The position numbers and the translations under genes were made by a program. From contig NZ_CP040244.1 of assembly GCF_005517195.1 (NCBI RefSeq), positions 6,342,001 through 6,406,000 of the forward strand: a DNA stretch of 64,000 bases, written 5' to 3'. The notes under the pieces are model-generated. The model ran no database searches, was not told the origin of the DNA, and worked only from the letters and a program-made list of their open reading frames with translations. The DNA comes from Streptomyces vilmorinianum (lineage in GTDB: Bacteria > Actinomycetota > Actinomycetes > Streptomycetales > Streptomycetaceae). This document shows, piece after piece, positions 51,257 to 58,805 of this stretch (position 1 is the stretch's first letter; each line of letters starts with the position of its first letter).

Positions 51257-52101
51257 GTGCGTGCTGATCTTGTTCCTGACGACCTGTGGGAGCGGGTGGC
51301 CCCGCTGCTGCCGCCCGCCCCGAACGGCGCCGCCGGCATCCCGGGCGGCTTCGCGTTCCGGACCGGGCGGCTCTCGCGGGCATCATGTACGTTCTGCGGA
51401 CCGGCGTCGCCTGGCGCGACGTCCCGGCCGAGACCGTGGGCTGTTCAGGGGTGACGGCCTGGCGCCGGTTGCGGGACTGGACCGAGGCCGGCGTCTGGCC
51501 ACGCCTGCACGCCGCCCTGCTGACCGAACTGCGCCGCGCCGACTTGCTGGACCTGGACGACTGCTCCGTGGACGGATCACATGTCCGGGCCCTCAAAGGG
51601 GGATCACGTCGGCCCTCGCCCGTCGACCGTGCCCGCCCCGGTTCCAAGCATCACCTGATCGTCGACCGGCACGGAACCCCGCTTGCCGTCACGCTCACCG
51701 GCGGCAACCGGCACGACGTCACCCAGCTCCTGCCGCTGCTCGACGCCGTCCCGTCGATCCGGGGCAGGCGGGGACGTCCACGCCGCAAGCCCCGGCGCCT
51801 GTATGCCGACCGGGGCTACGACTTCGACAAGTACCGCCGCCTGCTGTGGAAGCGCGGCATCAAACCGCTGATCGCCCGACGCGGCGTCGCTCACGGCTCC
51901 GGACTGGGCAAGGTGCGCTGGGTCGTCGAGCGCACCTTCGCCTGGCTGCACCAGTTCAAACGACTCCGCACCCGCTACGAACGACGCACTGACATCCACC
52001 AGGGCCTGCTCGACCTGGCCTGCAGCCTCATATGCCTGCGCCGACTCCCACGAACGGCCAATTGCTCGGTCAGTAGCGGAGGTGGGCTTCAGCCCCATTG
52101 A
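51257..52101 (+). CDS. IS5 family transposase with -1 frameshift
   Basis: DDE transposase in two frames. GTG 51257 starts the frame with RADLVPDDLWERVAPLLPP, homologous through about residue 25. The second frame continues PGRLRVPDRAALAGIMYVLRTG and carries the DDE residues: D in LDDCSVDGSHV, D in LYADRGYD and E in RWVVERTFAWLH. Moving between them needs a -1 shift near 51310-51340; IS5 elements often use programmed frameshifting, but a mutation is also possible. The C-terminus after CLRRLPRT runs on for 16 unusual residues, into the end of the convergent passenger gene, so its original end seems lost. Confidence 0.85.
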
Positions 52102-52378
52102 TACGCACCATGCAGTCCTTGAAGAGCTGCAACGGAGTCTGCTGGCCGTCAACCGGAGCCAGTGTGAGCCCCAAATCCTGCAACGGCTTGGCCAGGGAGA
52201 CGAACCTGAGCCCATCCGGGTCCGGGCCCCTGTAGGTCGCCCATGCCTCGAACAACGGCCTCACGCTCTCCCAGCCAGGTCCCGGGGTGAAGCGCGCCAG
52301 GAAGAACGGCTGATCACAGCCGTACTCACTGAGCTCACCGACCAGGACGTCTCCCTGCAAGAGCTGCCACCGCGTCAT
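52070..52378 (-). CDS. Passenger hypothetical protein in IS5 element
   Basis: A 102-residue protein inside the IS, convergent with and overlapping the transposase end by 32 bp. It reads MTRWQLLQGDVLVGELSEYG, then a conserved-looking PFFLARFTPGPGWESVRPLFEAW and a C-terminal LFKDCMVRINGAEAHLRY. I recognise this type from streptomycete genomes as a small cytoplasmic protein of unknown function, not a transposase helper. The ATG at 52378 follows GGGGA by 6 nt; a frame open to 52570 extends beyond the IS end and is unlikely. It points towards the oligopeptide operon. Confidence 0.65.
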   Translation of the reverse strand: MTRWQLLQGDVLVGELSEYGCDQPFFLARFTPGPGWESVRPLFEAWATYRGPDPDGLRFVSLAKPLQDLGLTLAPVDGQQTPLQLFKDCMVRINGAEAHLRY

Positions 52379-52449
52379 CTGGTGTCCCCGTCCCCCACCG
52401 CCCAGTCGAGTTCGCATCATCGCAGCGCCTAACTCTCTGGCCAAGCGCT

Positions 52450-52468
52450 TCATTCTGAAACGATCAGT
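52450..52468. repeat. Right terminal inverted repeat of IS5 element
   Basis: Exact reverse complement of 51188-51206. The outer TAA at 52468-52470 repeats the left flank. Confidence 0.95.
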
Positions 52469-52470
52469 AA

Positions 52471-52651
52471 GTACGGCCGAGCTGTAAACCACACTTAAGC
52501 GGTCTCGTTTTGGCAACATCATCAGGGGCCTTGAGACCGAAATCCGGACAAAGCGATCACAGACAGACACCCGCGAAACGGACCGTTAACACACGTTCCG
52601 GAGAGCGACGCTCGATATCCGGACACTGTGACCTTGAAACCGATTTGACGA
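52471..52651. other. AT-richer remnant of the typA-operon intergenic region
   Basis: About 180 bp with lower GC than the surroundings (for example CTGTAAACCACACTTAAGCG, CCGTTAACACACG). It is the part of the original region upstream of operon 2 now separated from it by the IS. I see no gene; regulatory sites for the operon may have been here. Confidence 0.5.
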
Positions 52652-52692
52652 AAGGTCCGGCTCCCCACACTGCGTGCGGGGAGCCGGACCTT
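52652..52692. terminator. Terminator of typA
   Basis: A perfect 15-bp stem, AAGGTCCGGCTCCCC (52652-52666) and GGGGAGCCGGACCTT (52678-52692), with T-rich continuation on the minus strand side, 38 bp downstream of the typA stop. Confidence 0.88.
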
Positions 52693-52729
52693 GTCTCTGA
52701 CGCTATGTCAGCCGTGTGTCGGCGACGCG

Positions 52730-54631
52730 TCAGCCGTTCTTGGCGCGCGAGGCCGAGCGGCCGCGCTCCTTCTGGTCCAGGACGACCTTACGGATGCGCA
52801 CGGCCTCCGGGGTCACCTCGACGCACTCGTCGTCGCGGCAGAACTCCAGCGACTGCTCCAGGGAGAGCTTGCGCGGCGGCACGATCGCCTCGAAGGAGTC
52901 GGCCGAGGCGGAGCGCATGTTGGTGAGCTTCTTCTCCTTGGTGATGTTCACGTCCATGTCGTCGGAGCGGGAGTTCTCGCCGACGATCATGCCCTCGTAC
53001 ACCTCGGTGCCGGGGTCGACGAAGAGCACACCGCGCTCCTGCAGGTTGGTCATGGCGAAGCCGGTGACCGCACCCGCGCGGTCCGCGACCAGCGAGCCGT
53101 TGTTACGGGTGGTGAGCTGGCCGAACCACGGCTCGTGGCCCTCGTGGATCGAGTGGGCGATACCCGTACCGCGGGTGTTGGTCAGGAACTCCGTACGGAA
53201 GCCGATGAGGCCGCGGGACGGGACGACGAACTCCATGCGGACCCAGCCGGAGCCGTGGTTGGACATGTTGTCCATGCGGCCCTTGCGGACGCCCATGAGC
53301 TGCGTGACCGCGCCCATGTGCTCCTCGGGCACGTCGACCGTCAGGCGCTCGACGGGCTCGTGGATCTTGCCGTCGACCTCCTTGGTGACGACCTGCGGCT
53401 TGCCGATGGTGAGCTCGAAGCCCTCACGGCGCATCTGCTCGACCAGGATGGCGAGCGCGAGCTCACCACGGCCCTGGACCTCCCAGGCGTCCGGACGCTC
53501 GGTGTCGAGGACGCGGAGCGAGACGTTACCGACGAGCTCGCGGTCCAGACGGTCCTTGACCTGGCGGGCGGTGACCTTGCGGTCCTTCACGGCGGACTTG
53601 GCGTCCGCGCCCTTGCCGGTGCCACCGCGGCCGACGAGCGGCGAGGTGTTCGTACCGATGGTCATGGAGATGGCGGGCTGGTCGACCGTGATCAGCGGCA
53701 GCGCGATCGGGTTCTCCGGGTCGGCCAGGGTCTCGCCGATCATGATGTCCGGGATACCGGCGACGGCGCAGATGTCACCGGGGCCGGCGACCTCGGCCGG
53801 CTTGCGGGTCAGCGCCTCGGTCATCATCAGCTCGGTGATGCGGACGTTGGAGATCGTGCCGTCCCGCTTGATCCACGCGACCGTCTGGCCCTTGCGCAGC
53901 TCGCCCTGCTCGACGCGGAGCAGCGCGATGCGGCCGAGGAAGTTGTCGGCGTCCAGGTTGGTGACGTGCGCCTGGAGGGGGGCCTCCTCGTCGTACGACG
54001 GGGCCGGGACGTGCTCCAGGATCGTGGAGAAGAACGGCTCCAGGTTCTCGGAGTCCTGCGGGACCGTGCCGTCCGCCGGCTTGGTCAGCGAGGCGATGCC
54101 GTCGCGGCCGCAGGCGTAGACGATCGGGAACTCGATCTGGTCCTCGTCCGCGTCCAGGTCGAGGAAGAGGTCGTAGGTCTCGTTGACGACCTCGTCGATC
54201 CGGGAGTCCGGGCGGTCCGTCTTGTTGATGCAGAGGATGACGGGCTTGCGCTGCTGGAGGGCCTTGCGCAGCACGAAGCGGGTCTGCGGGAGCGGACCCT
54301 CGGAGGCGTCCACGAGGAGGACGACCGCGTCCACCATCGACAGACCGCGCTCGACCTCGCCACCGAAGTCGGCGTGGCCGGGGGTGTCGATGATGTTGAT
54401 CGTGATCGGGGCCCCGCCGTCCTTGGGGTGATACTTCACCGCCGTGTTCTTGGCGAGGATCGTGATGCCCTTCTCACGCTCCAGGTCGTTCGAGTCCATC
54501 ATGCGGTCGTCGAGCTGCTGGTGGGCGGCGAAGGCACCGGCCTGCTTGAGCATGGCGTCGACGATGGTCGTCTTGCCATGGTCGACGTGGGCGACGATGG
54601 CGACGTTACGGATGTCGTGGCGCGTGGGCAT
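52730..54631 (-). CDS. typA: Translational GTPase TypA/BipA
   Basis: A 633-residue ribosome-binding GTPase related to EF-G, involved in stress and low-temperature ribosome assembly. G motifs are intact: G1 AHVDHGKTT, G2/switch with REKGITILAKNTAV, G3 DTPGHADFGGEV, G4 INKTDRP. The TypA-specific C-terminal domain has RKGRMDNMSNHGSGWVRMEF and VEVTPEAVRIRK. The ending SASRAKNG is typical for actinobacteria. The long 5' region (54632 onward) is on its own strand. The next minus-strand gene beyond the terminator is the oligopeptide operon. Confidence 0.97.
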   Translation of the reverse strand: MPTRHDIRNVAIVAHVDHGKTTIVDAMLKQAGAFAAHQQLDDRMMDSNDLEREKGITILAKNTAVKYHPKDGGAPITINIIDTPGHADFGGEVERGLSMVDAVVLLVDASEGPLPQTRFVLRKALQQRKPVILCINKTDRPDSRIDEVVNETYDLFLDLDADEDQIEFPIVYACGRDGIASLTKPADGTVPQDSENLEPFFSTILEHVPAPSYDEEAPLQAHVTNLDADNFLGRIALLRVEQGELRKGQTVAWIKRDGTISNVRITELMMTEALTRKPAEVAGPGDICAVAGIPDIMIGETLADPENPIALPLITVDQPAISMTIGTNTSPLVGRGGTGKGADAKSAVKDRKVTARQVKDRLDRELVGNVSLRVLDTERPDAWEVQGRGELALAILVEQMRREGFELTIGKPQVVTKEVDGKIHEPVERLTVDVPEEHMGAVTQLMGVRKGRMDNMSNHGSGWVRMEFVVPSRGLIGFRTEFLTNTRGTGIAHSIHEGHEPWFGQLTTRNNGSLVADRAGAVTGFAMTNLQERGVLFVDPGTEVYEGMIVGENSRSDDMDVNITKEKKLTNMRSASADSFEAIVPPRKLSLEQSLEFCRDDECVEVTPEAVRIRKVVLDQKERGRSASRAKNG

Positions 54632-54967
54632 GGGTGCTTGCGCTTCTCTCGGATCGTGGGATGCGGCGTCAGTTCCTCTTACGCCCGCCGGGCGGACGCG
54701 CCACGGCTATGTCCTATGGTACGGGGCCGCCGCGCAAGGGGCTTCCCCGCCCGGATTCGAGAGGGTCTACTAGGAGGTTTTGGGATGCCTCTGTGATGCG
54801 ATGCACTGGGAGCGAAGGAAGCGCTGGGGGCGCTGGGTGGCACTGGGGGCACTGCTGATGCGTGATCGAGCCGGCCGGGTCAAGGGGCCGGACGTGATCC
54901 TGCCCGCCGGGATCACCGGCGGGCAAGGAACTTGAGCTGCATCTGAGGTTGTGATCAGAACTTTCGG
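54632..54967. other. typA upstream region with two mini-ORFs
   Basis: 336 bp between typA and the substrate-binding lipoprotein gene. On the plus strand a perfect AGGAGG (54772-54777) sits 7 nt before ATG 54785, which encodes only M-P-L and ends at TGA 54794-54796, overlapping a second ATG (54796) for a 20-residue Gly/Cys/Trp/His peptide ending at 54858. The minus strand must also hold the typA promoter, which I could not place with confidence. Confidence 0.4.
54901..54925. terminator. Terminator of the large lipoprotein gene
   Basis: A perfect 10-bp stem, TGCCCGCCGG (54901-54910) and CCGGCGGGCA (54916-54925), with a 5-nt loop, 43 bp past the stop. Confidence 0.75.
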
Positions 54968-57484
54968 CTATTTCCCGGTGTTGCGCTCCGCGCCCTTGGT
55001 CGATTCGGGCTTCTTGAACCCGATGTCCTGGTAGCGGGGGGCCGCGAAGCCCCAGGCGCCGGCGTTCACCACCTCGGGCTTGGCCGCCACCAGCTGGGGG
55101 CGCTGATAGAGGGGAATCGATCCGGCGGCGGCCCAGATCCGGGCGTCGGCCTGGCGGACCAGCTCGCGGGCCTCCTCCTCGTCGAGCGTGGCCACCGCCT
55201 GATCGAACAGTTGGTCGATACGGTCGGTGCCGACCCGGGCGTAGTTCTGCTCGACCAGGAGGGAGCCGTCCGAGGCGGGCTCGGGCTTGGCGAAGATCGG
55301 CCGGGCGTCGGTCGCGGGGAAGGCGGACGCGGGCCATGAGTAGAGGGCCAGGTCGTAGTCGCCGGAGGCGATGTGGTCCTTGAAGAAGCTCTCGTCGGCG
55401 ACCTTGGTGATCTCGGTCCGGATGCCGACCTCGTCGAGCATCCGGACGATCCTGTCGCCGACCGTGCGGAGCGACTCCGAGCCGGGGCCGGAGGGGAGGA
55501 CGAAGCGCAGGCTGAGCGGCTTGCCGTCCTTGCCCAGGGCCTGGGTCTCGGCCGCCGGGACGGCGGGGGCGGGGGCGGGGGCGGCGGTGCCGCGCGGGGC
55601 GTAGGCACCGGGGACGCCCTGGTCGGGCCTGGCCGGGTTCTGGCCCTTGGCCTCGGTCGTGGTGCCGGAGGCGGTGCCGGCACCGGTGTCGGTGCCGCTG
55701 CCGGTACCGGTGTCGCGGTTCAGAGCGGCGGCCTGGCGCAGCAGCGCTGCGGTCTGCAGGGCCGCGCCGGAGGCCGGGGCGAGGATGTTGGTGCCGTTCT
55801 CGGGGCCCGCGGCGCCGATGACGGGCTCGCCGGCCTTGCCGTCCTCGCGGGCGGCGGTGCCTCCCGGCTTGTCGTCGCCGACGACGTAGAGGCCGTCGTT
55901 GGAGGCGGCGTCGGCCCCCGGGTCCTTCTCCCCGCCGGGCTTGGCGCCCTGCTTCTCCCCTGCCTTCGCGCTCGGCTTCTCGCTCGGCTTCTCGCCCGGC
56001 TTCTTCTCGGCGTCCTTCTTCTCGGCGTCCTTCTTCTCGGCGCCCTCCGCCTCGCTGCCGGCCTTCGTCCCGGCCGGCTTCTTGTTCGCGCCGCCCGGCA
56101 CCCAGCCCGCGTCCGCGAGCAGCGCCCGCGCCTCCTTGGTGTCCTGGTCGCCGAGCGCGTCGCTGCCGTCCGCGTACGCCGCCTGCCCCGCCAGGGCCAG
56201 GTGACTGCCGGGCGGCTCGGCGGGCAGCCCCAGCGGCTTGAGTACGGATTCGGCCAGTTCCCGGCGGTCGAGCGCGCGGGCCACCGCCCTGCGTACCCGC
56301 TCGTCGGCGAGCGGGCCGGACTCGCCGTTCAGCGAGAGCTGCGTGTACACGGGCTCCAGCGACTTGCGCACCACGAGCTTCCCGAGCGCCCGCTGCTCGG
56401 CCGCGTACCGCTCGATGGCCTGCTGGTTCTTCTTCCGGGCGGTCTGAACGACCTCCGCCCGCTCTTCGTCGGAGCCGTACGCGAGCGCCCAGGACTTCAG
56501 GGCCGCCGACGGGGTGATCGCGGCGCCGGGGCCGTGCGCGAGCGCCTGCGAGCCGTTCCGGCCGGCGCGGGCGTCCCGTACCGCGAGCGCGATGCGGTCC
56601 GCGGCGGCCCGATCGATTTCGGCCAGATCGAGGTTGCCGGCGGCGAGCGCGGCGATGCGGTCGGCGCGGGGTACGGCCTTCAGGACGAGCTGGTCGAGCT
56701 TGGCGGCCTGGCCCCACCAGCGGGGGTTGCGGGCGAGCGTGACGGTGCCGGCCTTGCGGTCGGTCGCCTTCAGCAGGAACGGTCCTGCGGTCGACTTCAG
56801 GGTCGTGCGCGCGCCGTCGTTGAAGCTGTTCGGGGACCCCATCACCTCCTTCGGGTAGAGGGGGGTGAAGAGGGACTGCCAGTCGGCGTACGGCTTGGCG
56901 AAGGTGACCCGCACCTCCAGGTCGTTCTTGCCGCGCTCGATCTTCTCGATGCGCTCGTACCCGGAGTTGCGTGCGGTCCAGTACGCGGTGTCCCGGCCGC
57001 TGAGGGCGCGCCACTGGGCGACGAAGTCGGGGGCGCCGATCTCCCGGCCGTCGCTCCAGACGGCCTGCTGGTTGAGCTTGTAGAGGACGACCTGCTTGGG
57101 CTCCGTCTCGACCACCTGGGCGGACTCCAGGTAGTCCGGGTTCCGCTGGGGCCTGCCGCGCTCGTCGAGGGTGTAGAGGGAGGGGAGTACGGCCCCGGTG
57201 ATGCGCGAGGTGCTGCCGTCGGCGTCGGCCTGGAAGGCGTTGAGCGTGGTGGGCATCGCGTCCACGGCCCAGTTCAGCGTCCCGCCGTCGGCGACCTGGT
57301 CGCGCGCCGCGGGCGCGTGGTCCGGGGCGGCGGGCCGGGCCTCGTCGGCCGGGTCGCCGGAGCTGCATCCGGCCAGGACGGAGACGGCGAGCACCGCGCT
57401 CGTGAGGGTGGCGACGGAGCGGAGCGTGCGGGAGCGGGGGCTCCTGGAGCATGTCCTCCCGCGAGGGGCGCCGACCTGGGACAT
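54968..57484 (-). CDS. Large substrate-binding lipoprotein with low-complexity insert
   Basis: An 838-residue family 5 (peptide/nickel) solute-binding lipoprotein without adjoining transporter genes. The signal peptide ends at the lipobox VLAGC (Cys about 40). The N-terminal lobe has LNWAVDAMPTTLNAFQADAD and family 5 core segments, the C-terminal lobe resumes at GKPLSLRFVLPSGPGSES. Between them, residues about 465-650, is an insertion rich in Lys/Glu/Pro (repeated DAEKK, EKPS) then Gly/Thr. Such proteins usually have no such insert and are about 550-600 long. It may be an orphan binding protein for the oligopeptide transporters. Confidence 0.88.
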   Translation of the reverse strand: MSQVGAPRGRTCSRSPRSRTLRSVATLTSAVLAVSVLAGCSSGDPADEARPAAPDHAPAARDQVADGGTLNWAVDAMPTTLNAFQADADGSTSRITGAVLPSLYTLDERGRPQRNPDYLESAQVVETEPKQVVLYKLNQQAVWSDGREIGAPDFVAQWRALSGRDTAYWTARNSGYERIEKIERGKNDLEVRVTFAKPYADWQSLFTPLYPKEVMGSPNSFNDGARTTLKSTAGPFLLKATDRKAGTVTLARNPRWWGQAAKLDQLVLKAVPRADRIAALAAGNLDLAEIDRAAADRIALAVRDARAGRNGSQALAHGPGAAITPSAALKSWALAYGSDEERAEVVQTARKKNQQAIERYAAEQRALGKLVVRKSLEPVYTQLSLNGESGPLADERVRRAVARALDRRELAESVLKPLGLPAEPPGSHLALAGQAAYADGSDALGDQDTKEARALLADAGWVPGGANKKPAGTKAGSEAEGAEKKDAEKKDAEKKPGEKPSEKPSAKAGEKQGAKPGGEKDPGADAASNDGLYVVGDDKPGGTAAREDGKAGEPVIGAAGPENGTNILAPASGAALQTAALLRQAAALNRDTGTGSGTDTGAGTASGTTTEAKGQNPARPDQGVPGAYAPRGTAAPAPAPAVPAAETQALGKDGKPLSLRFVLPSGPGSESLRTVGDRIVRMLDEVGIRTEITKVADESFFKDHIASGDYDLALYSWPASAFPATDARPIFAKPEPASDGSLLVEQNYARVGTDRIDQLFDQAVATLDEEEARELVRQADARIWAAAGSIPLYQRPQLVAAKPEVVNAGAWGFAAPRYQDIGFKKPESTKGAERNTGK

Positions 57485-57744
57485 GACTTGTACCCCTTCG
57501 TCCAGTTTTATGCCATTTGGGGATGATCACACCTATTGCTCATACACTGAAAAGGAAGGATCGGATCCGGCGACGGCGACACGGCGGCACGGCGGCCAAA
57601 CCCCACCCGTGCGGCCCAATCACCGGGCGGCGCGGCTCTCCGGACGAGTGGAATCCCGTACACATGGCTTCACAAGCGGGATGTGACGCGCGACACTCAC
57701 AGGCGCGTGTTCGCCACCCGCAATCGCGGAAGTGAGGGCAATCC
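57485..57744. other. Divergent promoter region, lipoprotein and SDH operon
   Basis: 260 bp between divergent genes. 57500-57570 is unusually AT-rich for the window (TTTTATGCCATTTGGGG, CACACCTATTGCTCATACAC), a likely promoter zone for both genes, but I cannot assign -35 and -10 elements with confidence. Confidence 0.5.
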
Positions 57745-57972
57745 ATGTCCCTTCAGGATGATTTGGCGGCCGTCAAGCGCTGCCTGGAAGACCTGGTCCG
57801 TACGGTCGGACAGCTCGAACGCAGCCTCGCGGCGGAGCGGGGCGTCACCTCGCCGCCGCCCAAGGCCCCGGCCGAGAACCTCGTGACGATCCCCGACACC
57901 CCGTACGACAGCGGGCTGTGGACGGATACGGACGACGAGGGCCTGGGAGCACGCGACCGGCACGCCCCCTAG
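57745..57972 (+). CDS. Small coiled-coil protein upstream of succinate dehydrogenase
   Basis: A 75-residue hydrophilic protein. The first half is a helical heptad-like stretch (LQDDLAAVKRCLEDLVRTVG, QLERSLAAERG), the rest is Pro- and Asp-rich (NLVTIPDTPYDSGLWTDTDDE). No signal peptide. It starts 10 bp before the membrane anchor gene and is probably the first gene of the SDH operon. The function is not known; an assembly or regulatory role would be guesswork. Confidence 0.75.
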   Translation: MSLQDDLAAVKRCLEDLVRTVGQLERSLAAERGVTSPPPKAPAENLVTIPDTPYDSGLWTDTDDEGLGARDRHAP

Positions 57973-57982
57973 GAGACCGACG

Positions 57983-58804
57983 TTGGCCACAGGAACCGAA
58001 CCGCCTTCTCTCGGCGCGGGGGTGCATGGTCCGACACGTGCGGCCATCGCCCCCCGCCATCTGCGTACGGACCGCTGGTGGCTGGCGCCCGCGGCCACCG
58101 CCGCCGGACTGCTCGCCTTCGTCGTCTACTCGACCTGGCGGGCGTTAGCCAACAGCGACTACTACGCCGCGCCTTACGTCTCGCCGTTCTACTCGCCCTG
58201 TCTCGCGGAGAACTGCGTCCCGATGAAGGACGGGCCCAACTGGGAGATCTTCGGCAGCTGGTGGGGCCTCTCCCCCGCCCTGCTGATCCTGGTCTTCCCG
58301 CTCGGCTTCCGGCTGACCTGCTACTACTACCGCAAGGCGTACTACCGGGGTTTCTGGGCCTCGCCCCCGGCCTGCGCGGTCGCCGAACCGCACACGACGT
58401 ACACCGGTGAGACCCGCTTCCCGCTGATCCTGCAGAACATCCACCGGTACTTCTTCTACGCCGCGCTCCCGGTCGCCGCGATCCTCACCTACGACACCGC
58501 GCTGACCTTCCGGGACGCCTCCTACGCCTGGGGCCACGCGGGCCTGGGGACCGTGATCTTCCTGGTCAACATCGTGCTGATCTGGGCGTACACGCTCTCC
58601 TGCCACTCCTGCCGGCACATCGTCGGCGGGCGGCTCCGGCACTTCTCCCGGCATCCGGTGCGCTACCGCCTGTGGACTCTGGTCGGGAAGCTGAACGCCC
58701 GCCACATGCTGCTCGCCTGGGCCTCGTTGATCACGGTCGCGCTCTGCGACCTGTACGTGTACCTGCTCGCCACCGGCACCTTCGACGACCCGAGGATCTT
58801 CTGA
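57983..58804 (+). CDS. Succinate dehydrogenase cytochrome b-type membrane anchor
   Basis: A 273-residue membrane protein with five helices (ATAAGLLAFVVYS, LSPALLILVFPLGFRL, ILTYDTALTF, LGTVIFLVNIVLIWAYTLS, HMLLAWASLITVALCDLYVYL). Candidate heme or quinone ligands are His in ILQNIHRYFFYAA, GHAGLG and SCHSCRHIVGG (two Cys, two His). The architecture matches the single-anchor SDH (Sdh1, Rv0249c in M. tuberculosis). The TTG start has AGGAG 8 nt upstream. It ends 1 bp before the flavoprotein ATG. Membrane anchoring of the FAD/FeS dimer and electron transfer to menaquinone are inferred from family. Confidence 0.85.
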   Translation: MATGTEPPSLGAGVHGPTRAAIAPRHLRTDRWWLAPAATAAGLLAFVVYSTWRALANSDYYAAPYVSPFYSPCLAENCVPMKDGPNWEIFGSWWGLSPALLILVFPLGFRLTCYYYRKAYYRGFWASPPACAVAEPHTTYTGETRFPLILQNIHRYFFYAALPVAAILTYDTALTFRDASYAWGHAGLGTVIFLVNIVLIWAYTLSCHSCRHIVGGRLRHFSRHPVRYRLWTLVGKLNARHMLLAWASLITVALCDLYVYLLATGTFDDPRIF

Positions 58805-58805
58805 C

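Larger units (their letters stand above)
51189..52467. mobile_element. IS5-family element with passenger gene
   Basis: An insertion sequence of about 1.28 kb. The terminal inverted repeats CTGATCGTTTCAGAATGA are perfect (51189-51206 and 52450-52467; 19 bp when the flanking A/T is included). The flanks carry TAA (51186-51188 and 52468-52470), a 3-bp target duplication compatible with the TNA sites of the IS1031 group. It holds a frameshifted transposase reading away from the operon and, in the right third, a small gene in the opposite orientation. It lies between typA and the oligopeptide operon. Confidence 0.85.
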
